A stretch of DNA of 64,000 bases from Atrichornis clamosus. Taxonomy: Eukaryota; Chordata; Aves; Passeriformes; Menuridae. The DNA is taken from the NCBI GenBank assembly GCA_013400975.1, contig WBMZ01010856.1, positions 186,001-250,000 of the forward strand, read 5' to 3'. This document shows, one piece after another, positions 1 to 11,200 of the stretch. Each line of letters starts with the position of its first letter. Position 1 is the stretch's first letter. The notes under the pieces were generated by a model. The model had not been told where the DNA came from. It saw only the letters and a list, made by a program, of their open reading frames with translations, and did no database searches. The position numbers and the translations under genes are program-made.

Positions 1-2096
1 ATTAATTTTTAAAAACGAGTAAATGGCTTAGAAGTCTGTGAGAATGGAGCCGTGATGTGAAGGGTTTTGATCCTTTGTATTTTGGAAATTGTTTTTGTCT
101 TATCCCTTGGAGAAGACCTTAGGATCCTCTTTTAGTGTGTCTCACTTAGAGAGCTGCTTTCAGCTGCTGTGATGTGGAGCCCAATAGCATCTGAAAAACC
201 AGCCATGGGAGAGGAGTGCCATTTCATGGGCATGTGGTGTATTCTCAGTGTCTGCAACAGAACTTAGCAGCCAAAGAGGTAGAAGTGGACTGGGACCACA
301 TCCCTGTAACCCTCTGGCAGAGGCTCTCAGAGTGATGCCTAGTTGGAAAAGCAAGGCCCAATGAAGAGATCATCTTCAGCTGCTGCTCCTGCCTAACCAG
401 TGCCTGTTCTCACCATTTGGGCACTGGGTTGGAGTCCAGTGTCAGTATCAACTGTTATTGGCAAATTATTTCCATTCCTCTTTCCTACTTGAGCACCTCT
501 GTGCACCTATTACTGCAAGTTTGGATGGAGCTGGGTGAGCAAATGGATTTCTTTTTGCCAAAGGCCATGGCCCTTATTTATCATCCACCCTGGTGCTGGT
601 GAGTCTGGAGTTCTCTGCTTAGGGAAATGAGCTGGAAGTAGGTATAATGTGGGCTCTGCTCCAGTATTTTCTTTCTTTTACTTTCCATTTTTTTTCAGGT
701 GGATGTACTGAAGATGCCACTGTGTTAATCACAGTGTTAACGTGGAAGACTGCATCTTGCCTGTATCAGCACAAGTGAGTGGATTTGCAAGACTATCCAG
801 GACCTTGTATGAGCACCGTTCCAGGTAAATCTGCATTCATAACCTGAGGTATACCTGGGGATATTTGCCCAAGAAGTCTGCATTTCAAAAAGGTATCAAG
901 ACTGATAAACACCCAGAACCACAGCATCATCCCCCCCTACCAGTACTTCTCTGAAGTTTTCTAATGGTAAAAAAACCCCAGCCATATAAAAACCACAGCT
1001 TTACTCCCTTTTTCTTCTCCCTCCCTGCTGCCAAACTCTTTCAAGTATGACATCAGCCTGAGCCCTGTTCATTTAGGATCTTCAGCTTTCAGTGCCAGCT
1101 GACAATGGAGCCAGTGAAGCGTGCTTTGTTGGCTTTGATTATGTTCAGTGTGGTGTAGCACAACAGCTGGAATAACGGAGATAATCTCTCAGCCAACGTG
1201 AGGGGCAGTGATGTTGAAGGAGTAGCAGGGAGGTGACAGTGAAGGAGAACTGGAAGCACAGGAGTGAGAGTGCTGTGGTACAGGGGCACTTCAGCTGCCA
1301 GCAGGTTCCAGCAGCTCTTTGGGGTGTTTGCACCAGGTGGGTCTGGTCCAGCAGGTACTGGAGTGTGGTGGAAGGTTCATCATCACAGGCTGTGTTTGTC
1401 TGAGACTCATTTCCCCATGTGCAACCAATGGTTTTGACTGTTCGTGAGGCACAACTCACTGCAGAGCCAATGTTTTTGGCCACTTTTTACACTGAATATT
1501 CACAAAGTCCTTTGAAAAAATTCTGCCCCAAGTCTTGTTCATAGAGTCAATGGCGGGTCACAGTGATGGCAGCTATGAGCAGCCACTTCTTGAAGCTGGC
1601 AGAGAAACCACTCCTCTGAAAAGCACAGTGAGACCTCCCTGTGCACACAGGGACCTGCAGGAGCAGTCTTCTTAAGGGTTTGTACTGCTTTATCTTAATC
1701 AAAAGCATTTGTCTGAGTTTGGAAGAAGTTGAAGCCTGCCCGGGTTTGCTCTACTTTGAATGCAAAGGCTGTTTGTAAAATCAGCCAAGAAACAGTGGAT
1801 TCTCGTCTCACCTTAGGCCTGCAGTGCATAAACTTCTTCCAGGACCAAACACCTGTGAGGCTATTTTGAGATTTACAGGGTGGAAAGCAGCAAGTTAAAA
1901 TGTCATTACCATAGTGGTTGCAAAATCTTGGAAATTAGAGGTGATACATATGCTCCAGCAAGGTGTTATCCCAACATTCAGTTCCCCTAACCTGGAATTA
2001 GTATTTCCTGAATGGTAACTAGCCCATTTGCAGCAGCTACATTCCATTTCCAGCATTTGTCATCAGCCCCTTAATCAAAGATTTGATTTGCCTTTT

Positions 2097-2140
2097 CGAT
2101 CTTTAAAGGTCTCTTCCAACCCAAATCATTCTGTGATTTT
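2097..2140 (+). mobile_element. Old CR1 3'-terminal fragment
   Basis: A sequence of about 45 bp reads GATCTTTAAAGGTCTCTTCC AACCCAAATCATTCTGTGATTTT when written in two parts. It matches the extreme CR1 3' end (GATCTTTAAGGTCCCTTCC, then AACCCAAACCATTCTATGATT) with a few changes. Only the terminus is recognisable, so the insertion is either very short or decayed upstream. Confidence 0.8.
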
Positions 2141-3766
2141 ACTTTCCTTCCCCATCACTCTGCTGTGCTTTCTTTCTCTACCAGAATAATACACCTATTT
2201 CTGTAGGTATCTGCAGTTCCAAACCCGTCTCTGGATCTCAGGTGACTCTCAGGCTTAAAGCAAAAATAACAATCTGAAAAGCAAACTAAGGAGGCTGTTT
2301 TAGATGCTACGTGTATATAACTGTATAACAAAAACCCTAACATGCCATGGTAAACTTTACTTAACAGATTGCTTAATCTCTACAAATGTTAACCTCCAGG
2401 TTTTTATTTACTGAGCTGGTATTTTATGATGCCATTGTCTAATTGAAATGTGTTCATTCCTTCTCCAAGTGCCACTGCTAAGCAATTTACTGATATATTG
2501 CAAGAGGACTGGATGGGATTTTCCTTCTTTCAGAGTAAACTTTGGAGACAGATGGTGTTCAGACAGTACAGATGTGACAGCTTCCATTGCTTTCTTTATG
2601 GACTCTTTCTTGCCAGCTAAGCACTTTTGTTTTCAAATGGCAAAATTGTAATTTTCAGAGGCACCATAGAAAACAGGCAGGAGCACAGGAGGGAGGAGAT
2701 TTAGATTTGTGCCTCTCCAGCAATGCAGGCATTTGCATCCAAAACCAGAGTTGGAGGTTGCTGGAGCCCAGTTCTTATCAACTCCTGCACTCAGGCCATG
2801 GCTTAGAGAGTAGCAGTTTGGATAGTGCCAATCCTTCTCCCTCTCCTGCTGTACTGCTTGTCTGGAGCTTTCAAAAAGAAACCCTTGGCTCCCTCTCTTG
2901 TTGCAGAAAGGGAGATGGAAGTTCACAGAAGGGATCTGAGCTGCAGAGCATCGGGAAGCAGAGGGAGGTCTGGGGATAGAGCCCAGCTGGCCTTGGTCTG
3001 GAGCCAAGACCAGACCCCATCGCTCCCCCAAGGTGGGTGGGCAGCAGGGGCTGAGGGCAGGCAGAGCTGGCACTGCTGGCAGGAGCAGACTCCCAGAGCC
3101 AGGTGCCTTCAAACACCTGCAAGTGGGGGACATTCAGAACAACAGATTGGTTAGCAATGGGTTTTTCATCCTTGTACAGCTCAGGTGCCTGGGACCATGG
3201 CAGAATTGCCATTTGACATCCTTGGTATGCTGTCATTTACCATGGGGAGAAATAGCAATGGCACACTGCATGGAGAGAGGACAACCAGTTCTTTCCAAAC
3301 TCACTCTCTTGGATTATCACAAAGGCAAAGAGATCAGCAGAAGAGGTGTGGTTCCATTCCTTCCCTAAAAAGCACCTTATGGGCAGTTTTTCCAGGGTGT
3401 TATTGTGCATCTCAGCCAGGAGATGGGTTGGAGTTTTTGCCTCTAACAGTCCTAGGGACTCTGCTGTTACTGTGGATTCTTCTCACCACTAGCTAGCTGC
3501 CTGTTACTAGCACTAAAACACCCTGGAGACAGTGATAAGGAAGGCTGGGTCTGGCTCTAGCACATTTCTTAGAAGTTGTTCACCTTTCATAAGCCAGTGT
3601 TTTCAGCAGTGTGTGTTAGAGAATGAAATCTGAGTGCTCTGAAACCCATGGGACTTGTGCCAACTGGGCTGGAGTTTCAACCTGGAACAAAGACTAGAGC
3701 TCTCTGAAATACTGCAAAATGTGAAACTTTGGCCACAAGCCTCCCTCACTTTTGAATTAAGAGCTG

Positions 3767-3789
3767 TATTTATTTATTTATTTATTTTT
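3767..3789 (+). repeat. (TATT)5 short tandem repeat
   Basis: Five TATT units followed by extra T residues, in the region downstream of FGF12. Confidence 0.93.
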
Positions 3790-4035
3790 GCAAGGAGCTC
3801 TAGAAGCCAATTTTCCTCTCTGTGAAGACAGCTGGGTCTGTGCTGCCTGCACTGGATACTCAGGGCCACTCTCTGAACACAATTTACTCCCTGCTCTGGC
3901 ACCAACCTGGCTGGGCAGATGTGGCTGGAAGAACCCTGGTGAACCCAGAGCAGAGCTGGGCACAGCTGGCAGCTTAGCACAACGCTGCTATGAAATTCAG
4001 GCAGTCGAGGACCAGGCAGGCAGTCAGCAGCTGCT

Positions 4036-4131
4036 GCCATGCATTTCTCTCTGCACACTGCCTGGGGACACGTGGCATGGGGATCTTGGTGTCTGCCACG
4101 CATTTCTCTCTGCACACTGCCTGGGGACATG
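4036..4131 (+). repeat. Partial tandem duplication, 59-bp period
   Basis: A block of about 36 bp containing CATTTCTCTCTGCACACTGC and CTGGGGACA occurs at 4036-4071 and again from 4095, offset by 59 bp, with one or two differences. It makes a repeated peptide in an open plus-strand frame, but nothing else suggests coding. Confidence 0.88.
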
Positions 4132-5489
4132 TAGCTGGGGAATCTCGGACAGTGCAGGACAGTCCTGGCTGCCTCTAATAGGATTAGAGGCCAACAGTGC
4201 TAGAAATATTCAGGGCAGCTGTCTGTGGAGAGATGACCCTGTCTCTGTGTGTGTATAGTAGCTGCATAGCTGTAATGGGCTTCTGTTCATGGGCTGCTGT
4301 TAATTTTCATTAATTTCATACCAGTCAATGGAGAAAGGAAAGTCTCTTGTTCAGAGCAAAAGCCAACCTAGGACTGTGAGTCTCTCATTAATCTGACAGA
4401 GGTAAGAAATCTTCCACAGTCAGGAGACTGTGAGACAGTCTTACCATTCTGTCTGCAGCGAGGGCAGCAGGCGCTGAGGACGTGGCCTGACACTATGGAC
4501 AAGATGATGGAAGGGCTGTCTGCTCCCACAGCAGCAGCCCTGCCAACACCTCTTGTCCTCACATGCTCCCACCCTGTCCCTTGTGCCACCACTGGCTCAT
4601 GGCTGCCCCTGGGATGAGCCTGACTCAGGGGCTGAAAAAGCATTTTCATTTGGTTCAGCACTTTGGACTAACTCAGAGCCAGGCTCAGACCAGAGACAGC
4701 ATGAGCATGAGCTGGGACAGTCCCAGCACTGGTTTGGCAGAAGCCAAATTGCCACACCAGTTTTGCTGAGTCAGAGACAAGCTCTTCTCTGGTTTTGGAT
4801 CAAACCCAACTTCCAACCCATGGGTGGCTGGTGCAAGGATATGGCATAAATTTGGTCTTTGGTTTCAAAGGGGGTGAGCCGACTGCAGTAAATCAGTTGG
4901 ATGTGGCTCATTCTCTTCCTGATGGTGTCATCTCTCTTGCAAATGGCTTTGCTGTTAGATGGCTGTGGTTTCAGTTCATACAGCTTCTAACATATTTTGT
5001 TGTTTTTCAGTTTAACTGCAAGGGCCCCATTGCTGTGCTGTCTGACTACAGAGAGCCAGTGCCAGTGCTGATAACCCTGCACGTGCAGTGCCCACACTCC
5101 CAGGACCTGTTCCCTCTGCCTCATGAAGGTGTGCTGTGTCAAACCAGATAAGTGGATAAATACTAATAATTTAGCAGTTTAGCACATGTGCAAAGGTGCC
5201 AACTGGCAGGAATCCTCAGAGCAATAAGATGAAATATTCTGAGTTACAGAACAAAATGTCTGTGCTGGGGTACTGAAATACATGTATTTAGTGTGCTGCT
5301 ACTGAGGTTTAGTGGCAAACCAGAATGAAAGCTATTTAAACAACTCCTCGCTTCATGCAATGTTGCTGTAGTCCAAGTCATGATTGCCCAGCATATCATG
5401 AAAGACAATATTATCCAGCTTTTGTTCAATATCAATTACTTTTCTACTTCAAATAGTAAGAAGCATTTTTCCAAAAAATAAAAAATCGG

Positions 5490-5905
5490 TTTTGCTTAGA
5501 CTTTAGGGAAAATAAAGTTAGCAGACATCAGAACTTTTTGTATTGGGAAATTTGCTACAAGGCAGTTACAAGTATAACAAAAGTAATTATAAGTGAATGC
5601 TGATAATTTATTTACTGTGATAGTGGCATTGTTAGAGATGCCAAAATCCTTCTTTATCTGTGTCCGCATGAGTAGGTTTTTTGAATGTGTTTCCATGCTT
5701 CCAGAAGTGAGACTCCAAGTTTCTAATGAGGCTGTAAGAAGTACAAGAACCTTTTCACGGCAGCAGGGAAGAGGACTCACTCTGGATTTTGGAGAGGAGC
5801 AGTCCCCATTTGCGTTTGGCCAGAAGGCCCATGTCAGCCTGGGCTCCTGTGCGAACATCGATCCATTGCCCATGGCGGAGGGGTGGCCATGGAGGGTTTA
5901 GTTCA
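5490..5905. other. Segment open on both strands, unassigned
   Basis: There is a 102-codon plus-strand frame (5593-5901) overlapping a 125-codon minus-strand frame (5873-5496). Both translations look compositionally ordinary, and neither matches a family I can name. Being open on both strands is common by chance at this GC content, so I do not call a gene. Confidence 0.15.
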
Positions 5906-7779
5906 TTAAATGACTTTTAGAAAATGCTCTTGTAGAGGAGACAAGGGAAATGCAACAGATCTGCTGTTCAAGGACGGGTTCCTCTGTGAGGGTGTCACCA
6001 TGAGGCTCACTGTGGAGCTCCTGCCACTGGAGAGCTCTTATTCTAGCAGGGAGTTGTGTTGCATCCCAGAGCAACAAAGTACATATGCGCTTAACAAATC
6101 CAAGCTCAGCTCCTTTCACAAACCAAAATAAATTGTTTCCATGCCTGCCCGGATTCTAAATTAGCAGAACAAACAGTCATTTAAAATGAATGATTTCAAG
6201 TCAGAGGAATACAAATCAGAGACTGTATTTTTTCTCATTGGAAAAGTACTGTTACACCAAGAAATATTACTGAGATTTTTAATCTTCTACAGACTGGATA
6301 AAAGATCATTATAAAGTGGTCAACAGACAATATAACATATTCTGGTTCCATGTCTGACGTATCCACACATTGACAGTGAATTGTCTTTGGTGCTTTTACA
6401 CATAGCAAGGGTTGCCAGCTCCAGGGATCATATTTTTATTTGGCTTTTGTGGCCTTGCACCCAGAAAGATTTTTCCCCAGAATTCACCAATATGGGCAGT
6501 TTCTGTGCTCTGTTGTGCTCTGCAGAGACCCCAGCAGTTTTGAAAAAAGACAGCATTCGGGTATTGCCAGAGGGGAATGGTGGTGCAGGAGAAAGGGAGG
6601 AAGGAGTGTCTGTGGCGTCCTGTCTTAAAAAGGGGAAATAAAACAGAGAGATCAGGTAATATTAGCTGAGACTTCACACAAAACTATTTGGAGTTCTTTC
6701 TATACCCCTACCTCAACTGCTCCTAACTCCTGAGCTGCAGTTTCATCTCTCTGGCGTCCACACCAGCCACGCTTTCCTTCACCTCGGCCAAGAAACCCTT
6801 TCTGCACAGAAGGAGGTTAGTAGGTGATCCTAGTTCATAGGTCTTCTGAGGAAGTGTCAATCCAGGCAGGAAAGCTGTTTAACACATGTTATAAGAGGTT
6901 ACCCTCGGGCAAGTAAAGATGTGTGATGAGCACATTACTCTGAAGGGAGCTCATAATTTGATACAGACCTCTGGAAGCATCGCTACCAAGTTCCAATTGT
7001 GCATATTAAAACCCTGAATGCTTCAGGTCTGATTTAGGCTGCTGCAAAGTCAACAGGAGTCTCTCACTGCCTCCAGTGGGTTTTTAATGTGATCCTTATT
7101 GAATAAATAATCAAGAAGCAAACCTGCATAGAATCTGATTACCTGGTCTGCAGCCTCTGAATGAACTCTCTGCTGCATTGTGGAATGACAACATTGGCAG
7201 GTGAGATTCCAGTGAGCTAAGAGCAGAATGTCCATTGCCCAGCTGGGTACCTGTGGTCAGGATGATCTGTGACTTCTGCTCTGAAGTCACCAGTCTCCCT
7301 TACACAAGAGGTAAGACTCCCTGACTTACAGCTGTCCTTTCTGCCTGTAGTAATCTGTGATGAGCTCTTTCATACATGAACTCTTAGCAGCTGCAAGTGC
7401 CTGCACCAGCTGGCAAATCTGCCCCACAGCCACTCACCCTTCCCACGAGCCACTGTGGCTCCAAGGCTGCCAAGATGGTGCTCTGAGATGATCCAAAAGA
7501 TCTCTTTCATTTTAGCAGCACAGCTGTTTGTTATTCTGTCCAGGAGCAGTAAAGCTATCAATTGCACAGAAGAACAACATTTTAAGGCACACTAAACAGC
7601 GAATAATCCTCTGCTCAGGATATTAAAATATCACAAACCACAAATTTCTCAGTGTTATTAGTTTATAGCTGGCATCTGGCACTCAGTCTATGGACTGAGG
7701 AGGTAATGTGCTCATGCTAAGCCTAGGTTAAAAGGGGGATGCCCAGGTAGCCTTGTGCAGTCTGTTTCCAGGCAGGAAT

Positions 7780-8290
7780 TGCTTTTGCAGACCCTTTATC
7801 TCCAACATATTGACTCACAGTCACTGCCATGTTTGAATGGCACGTTTTCTTCACCGTGACGAGGCTGGATGTATCAGGTGGAGCGCTGGCCAGCACGTCT
7901 GATACCGACCACCTTGTGATGGAGACGGTGTCTGCAGCCAATCCTTTATGCATTTTTTGACCCATCTACCATTTTTGGAATCTGAAATAATTGTACATGA
8001 GGTCTTTGCCCTCAACTACTCAAAAGCAGTTTTTAAGGTGCTGACAAGTCAAGATCAAAGGAAGGCTGACTGCACAATGCTGTGTTGCCACCAGAGGTGC
8101 CTGCAGGGTCAGATCATCCAGACATCACCTGTGCTGGCACAGAGGGTGTTCCTGAGGAGGTAAGAGGGGAACAGGGCTACAGGCGTAGGTACACAGAGAG
8201 TTAGACAGACACACTGTCCCTCCAAAACCAAAAACTTACCGTTCGTTTTTCTCAGTCCTTCAATGGTCACACTGTTAGACAAATCCTACA
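7780..8290. other. CpG-retaining segment with splice-like signals
   Basis: Within 7840-7930 there are about seven CpGs in sequence of ordinary GC content, in a CpG-depleted neighbourhood. Both strands are open here. The minus strand shows a 46-nt interval (8285-8240) between TGTAG and a perfect GTAAGT donor, and a phase-compatible interval further down. The plus strand also reads open from about 7828 to 7960. I do not recognise a protein in either direction. Could be a decayed exon, a conserved element or chance. Confidence 0.2.
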
Positions 8291-11200
8291 GATGTGGAAA
8301 GGAGTGACTTCCCTGGAGTTAAGACAGAGGATGAGTGGTGTCATCTGGCATTAAGTGTGAGGAATTTGGAGACAAATTCCTGCACTCTGGAAAGATGCTG
8401 TATACGACTTTGGGGGACACAAGAAAGGTGGCACATAGTAAACATAAGGTCTGGATTTTAACACCAAGAGTCTTCATCCTATGTCCTGTGATCCTCTGAT
8501 GCTGTGCAATCATTTTCTAGCCCTGAAAATGATGGTCAAGGTTTGATAAAAGGTATAACTCATCAGTATGTGCAGAAGCCTCTGCAAAATCCAGATGGGA
8601 AAATGACCTTGGTTCCTGCAGTTAAAAAGAAAATGAGGCTTGGGCCAGATTAATTCCCAGGGTTGCACATCGATTTCATTGGAGTTGCCCTGAGGGTGAG
8701 TTTGATCCTCAACTCCTTAAGAGTTTCCAAAACAAAGCAGAATCCAGGTGGGCAGCAGTACGGAACTGATGGGACTTTTTTGAGGGGTGGATTGGTTGTT
8801 TATTTGGTTTGGTTTTTCGTGGTCAGTTGTTTTAGTACAAGCTAACATGACATAAAATATATTCCTGCAAATCTGTAGGAGCAGACAGCTGTGTTACAAA
8901 GAAAAGGCAAAGCCTTCACCTGGAACCAGCTCATGCTGGCTTTGGAAAGATTTCATTTTATTGATGAACATGTCTTTCTGTTTAAAGTACCCCAGCTTTG
9001 ACTCGCAGGACTGCATCCATTCCTTCTCTCTCTGAAGCTACCACCTGCTGATGTGTTTGCAGTAGCTTGTCCCAAGGAATGTATTTCTGAACAGAAAACT
9101 GGTTTTACTGAATTAATAATAAATGGGCTCAAACTGCAACAGTCAAAGTTAAATTTCTACATGGATGTGGACTCCACAGTTTGGGCATGTCTAGAGCTAG
9201 ATTATTGTGCTCCTTTGCCATTAAATATTGCCAATACTTAGCTTTTTTCTTGTTTTAAGAAAACCACTTTATAGAAGGCCTATTTAATCCTACAGATGGA
9301 ATAAAATTCTGAATCAATCTAGTGTTTGCTTTTAGAGATTCAAGAGAACAGAGGTGAGCACAGAATTTAGAAGCTGGGTTTGGTTTTATAGGGAAAAATA
9401 TGGAAGTGGAATCCAAAGGTGGTGATTTGGACTAGACCCGTTTCCATGGCAAATGTATGTCTCTAAGTACCCATAGGGAGATTTCCCTGAGCAGTTCTGG
9501 TTCCACACACTGACTGCACAGTTTGAATTCTGATTTAGGTGCTACGTGGCAGCCCACTGACCTTGCTGGGGAATCACATGACCTCGTCAGTGAAGGACAA
9601 GCCTCACAGTGCCCTAAATGTGACCTTGTGAAAGTTCATTGCATTGTCATGTGAAAACTGCTCATCTGAAGCCCAGAGGAGCTGAGCTGGGAGTCACCAG
9701 AGCATCCCATCTGTTTGTGAGATAATGTTTTCTGCTCCCACAGCAGAAGTCAGTGTTTTCCCTATTAGTTCTGCTTTCTGTGCTGTCTGACAGCAGGAAG
9801 CATAAAAACAAGTGAAAATTAAAAAATGAAGATAATGCAAAGTTAAACACACCTCTTTTTTATCTCCAAATTGAGTTGATGTCAGGTAAAGCTTATTCCC
9901 TGGGAACTCTTTGTTTAATGGTGAATTGAGTGAAACTATTTCACTTGCCAGCTTGTGCAGGAAGTTGGAAAATAAAATTAATAAGTGGCAGTGTCAGAGT
10001 CACAGCGTGTAAGTGACCCCTGCACGGCACAGTCAAAACAGAAGCTTTTCACCTTTGGAGTGTCCCGTTATCATAGGACCAGATCACTTCACAAGCTTTG
10101 TGATCCTCATGACCCCTGCTCGGAGCTGCTCTGACACCATGAGCCCCAGCTGGGGACAGCGTAGCAGGAGAGCTGACAGCTGTGTGTCTCACATTTTGGG
10201 GTTCTTGCTGTGGGCTCTGCACATACCAGAGTCCTGGGAAGCAGAATTGCTCAGGACAATGAGCCTCGTTTTCCTGTCTTTCCTGGCATGTTTGGAGGAG
10301 GCTTGTGGTGCCCTGGGGAGGACTCTGTGAGGAGCCCCTCCGGCCTGGGGAGCTGAAAGCCTGAGCAGGGCACTGGGTTTGGGTCCTGGTGCTGCCTGAG
10401 CAGGAACTGCTCTGCCCTGCTTGGTGCGGGATGCCCCAAGGACTCAGTGGGGATGATCTCCCAGGGGAACTCAGAGCTCTGAGAAAGGAAAGCATCACTG
10501 TATGTAGGAGACAAGCCGAGAGCTGGATATAAAGACTTAAATGTCACCAAAGTCCCAGCTTAAGGACTGGCACTGATGGATCCACTGGTTGCTTTTCTCC
10601 CTGCAATTTTTCTTAGAGCTCAAGGAATTAATATTCACCAAAGCCTTAATTTCTGAAAGTTATTAAGTCTGACATAGTTTGCCCTTCACAATGTCATTTA
10701 GTTTGACTGACCAACACGTTCTCCTCCCCAGTGCTGCCTCTTTATTTTTGTATCAAGCTATGAGAAGGAAGGGTAGTAACCAGCTCCCTAAGACGCAGAT
10801 TGCACACAAGGGTAGCACAGCAGAAGCATCCTGCTTTCTTCTACCAGCTCTGCTCGGTATTTAAACTGAGGAGTTATTTAGTTCCCATGGGGAAAATCAT
10901 ACTAGAATAGAGAAAGGCACAGCACGCAGCTATTATTGGGGCAGTGATTGTAATGAGCATGGAAAATGGAACAATATATAAACTATTCTTAATAGACTCT
11001 TGGGAGGGTTATCCTCTGCTACTCCTCAGATCCCATACCCAGACACTTTTTTTTCAATAATTGATAATGCCCTTTTTTTTTTTTTTGAAAGCCCAGATCC
11101 ATTTGTATTGCTCAGTAAACATTAATGGCATTTTCCAAAAATGGATTATCCTTATGCCTGCACCAGAGTGTTTTGAATAAAACAACCCCCCCTCTTTCTT

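Larger units (their letters stand above)
1..5489. other. Intergenic DNA downstream of FGF12, no gene seen
   Basis: It contains only the small CR1 terminus at 2097, the (TATT)5 at 3767 and the 59-bp duplication at 4036. The longest frames (2633-3133 minus, 3788-4258 plus) are G/C-rich chance frames with no domain. No tRNA or small RNA signature was noticed. Confidence 0.6.

Noticed and set aside
2633..3133. 166-codon minus-strand open frame
   Set aside because: Overlapped by three or four other open frames on both strands, with low-complexity composition and no homology I recognise.
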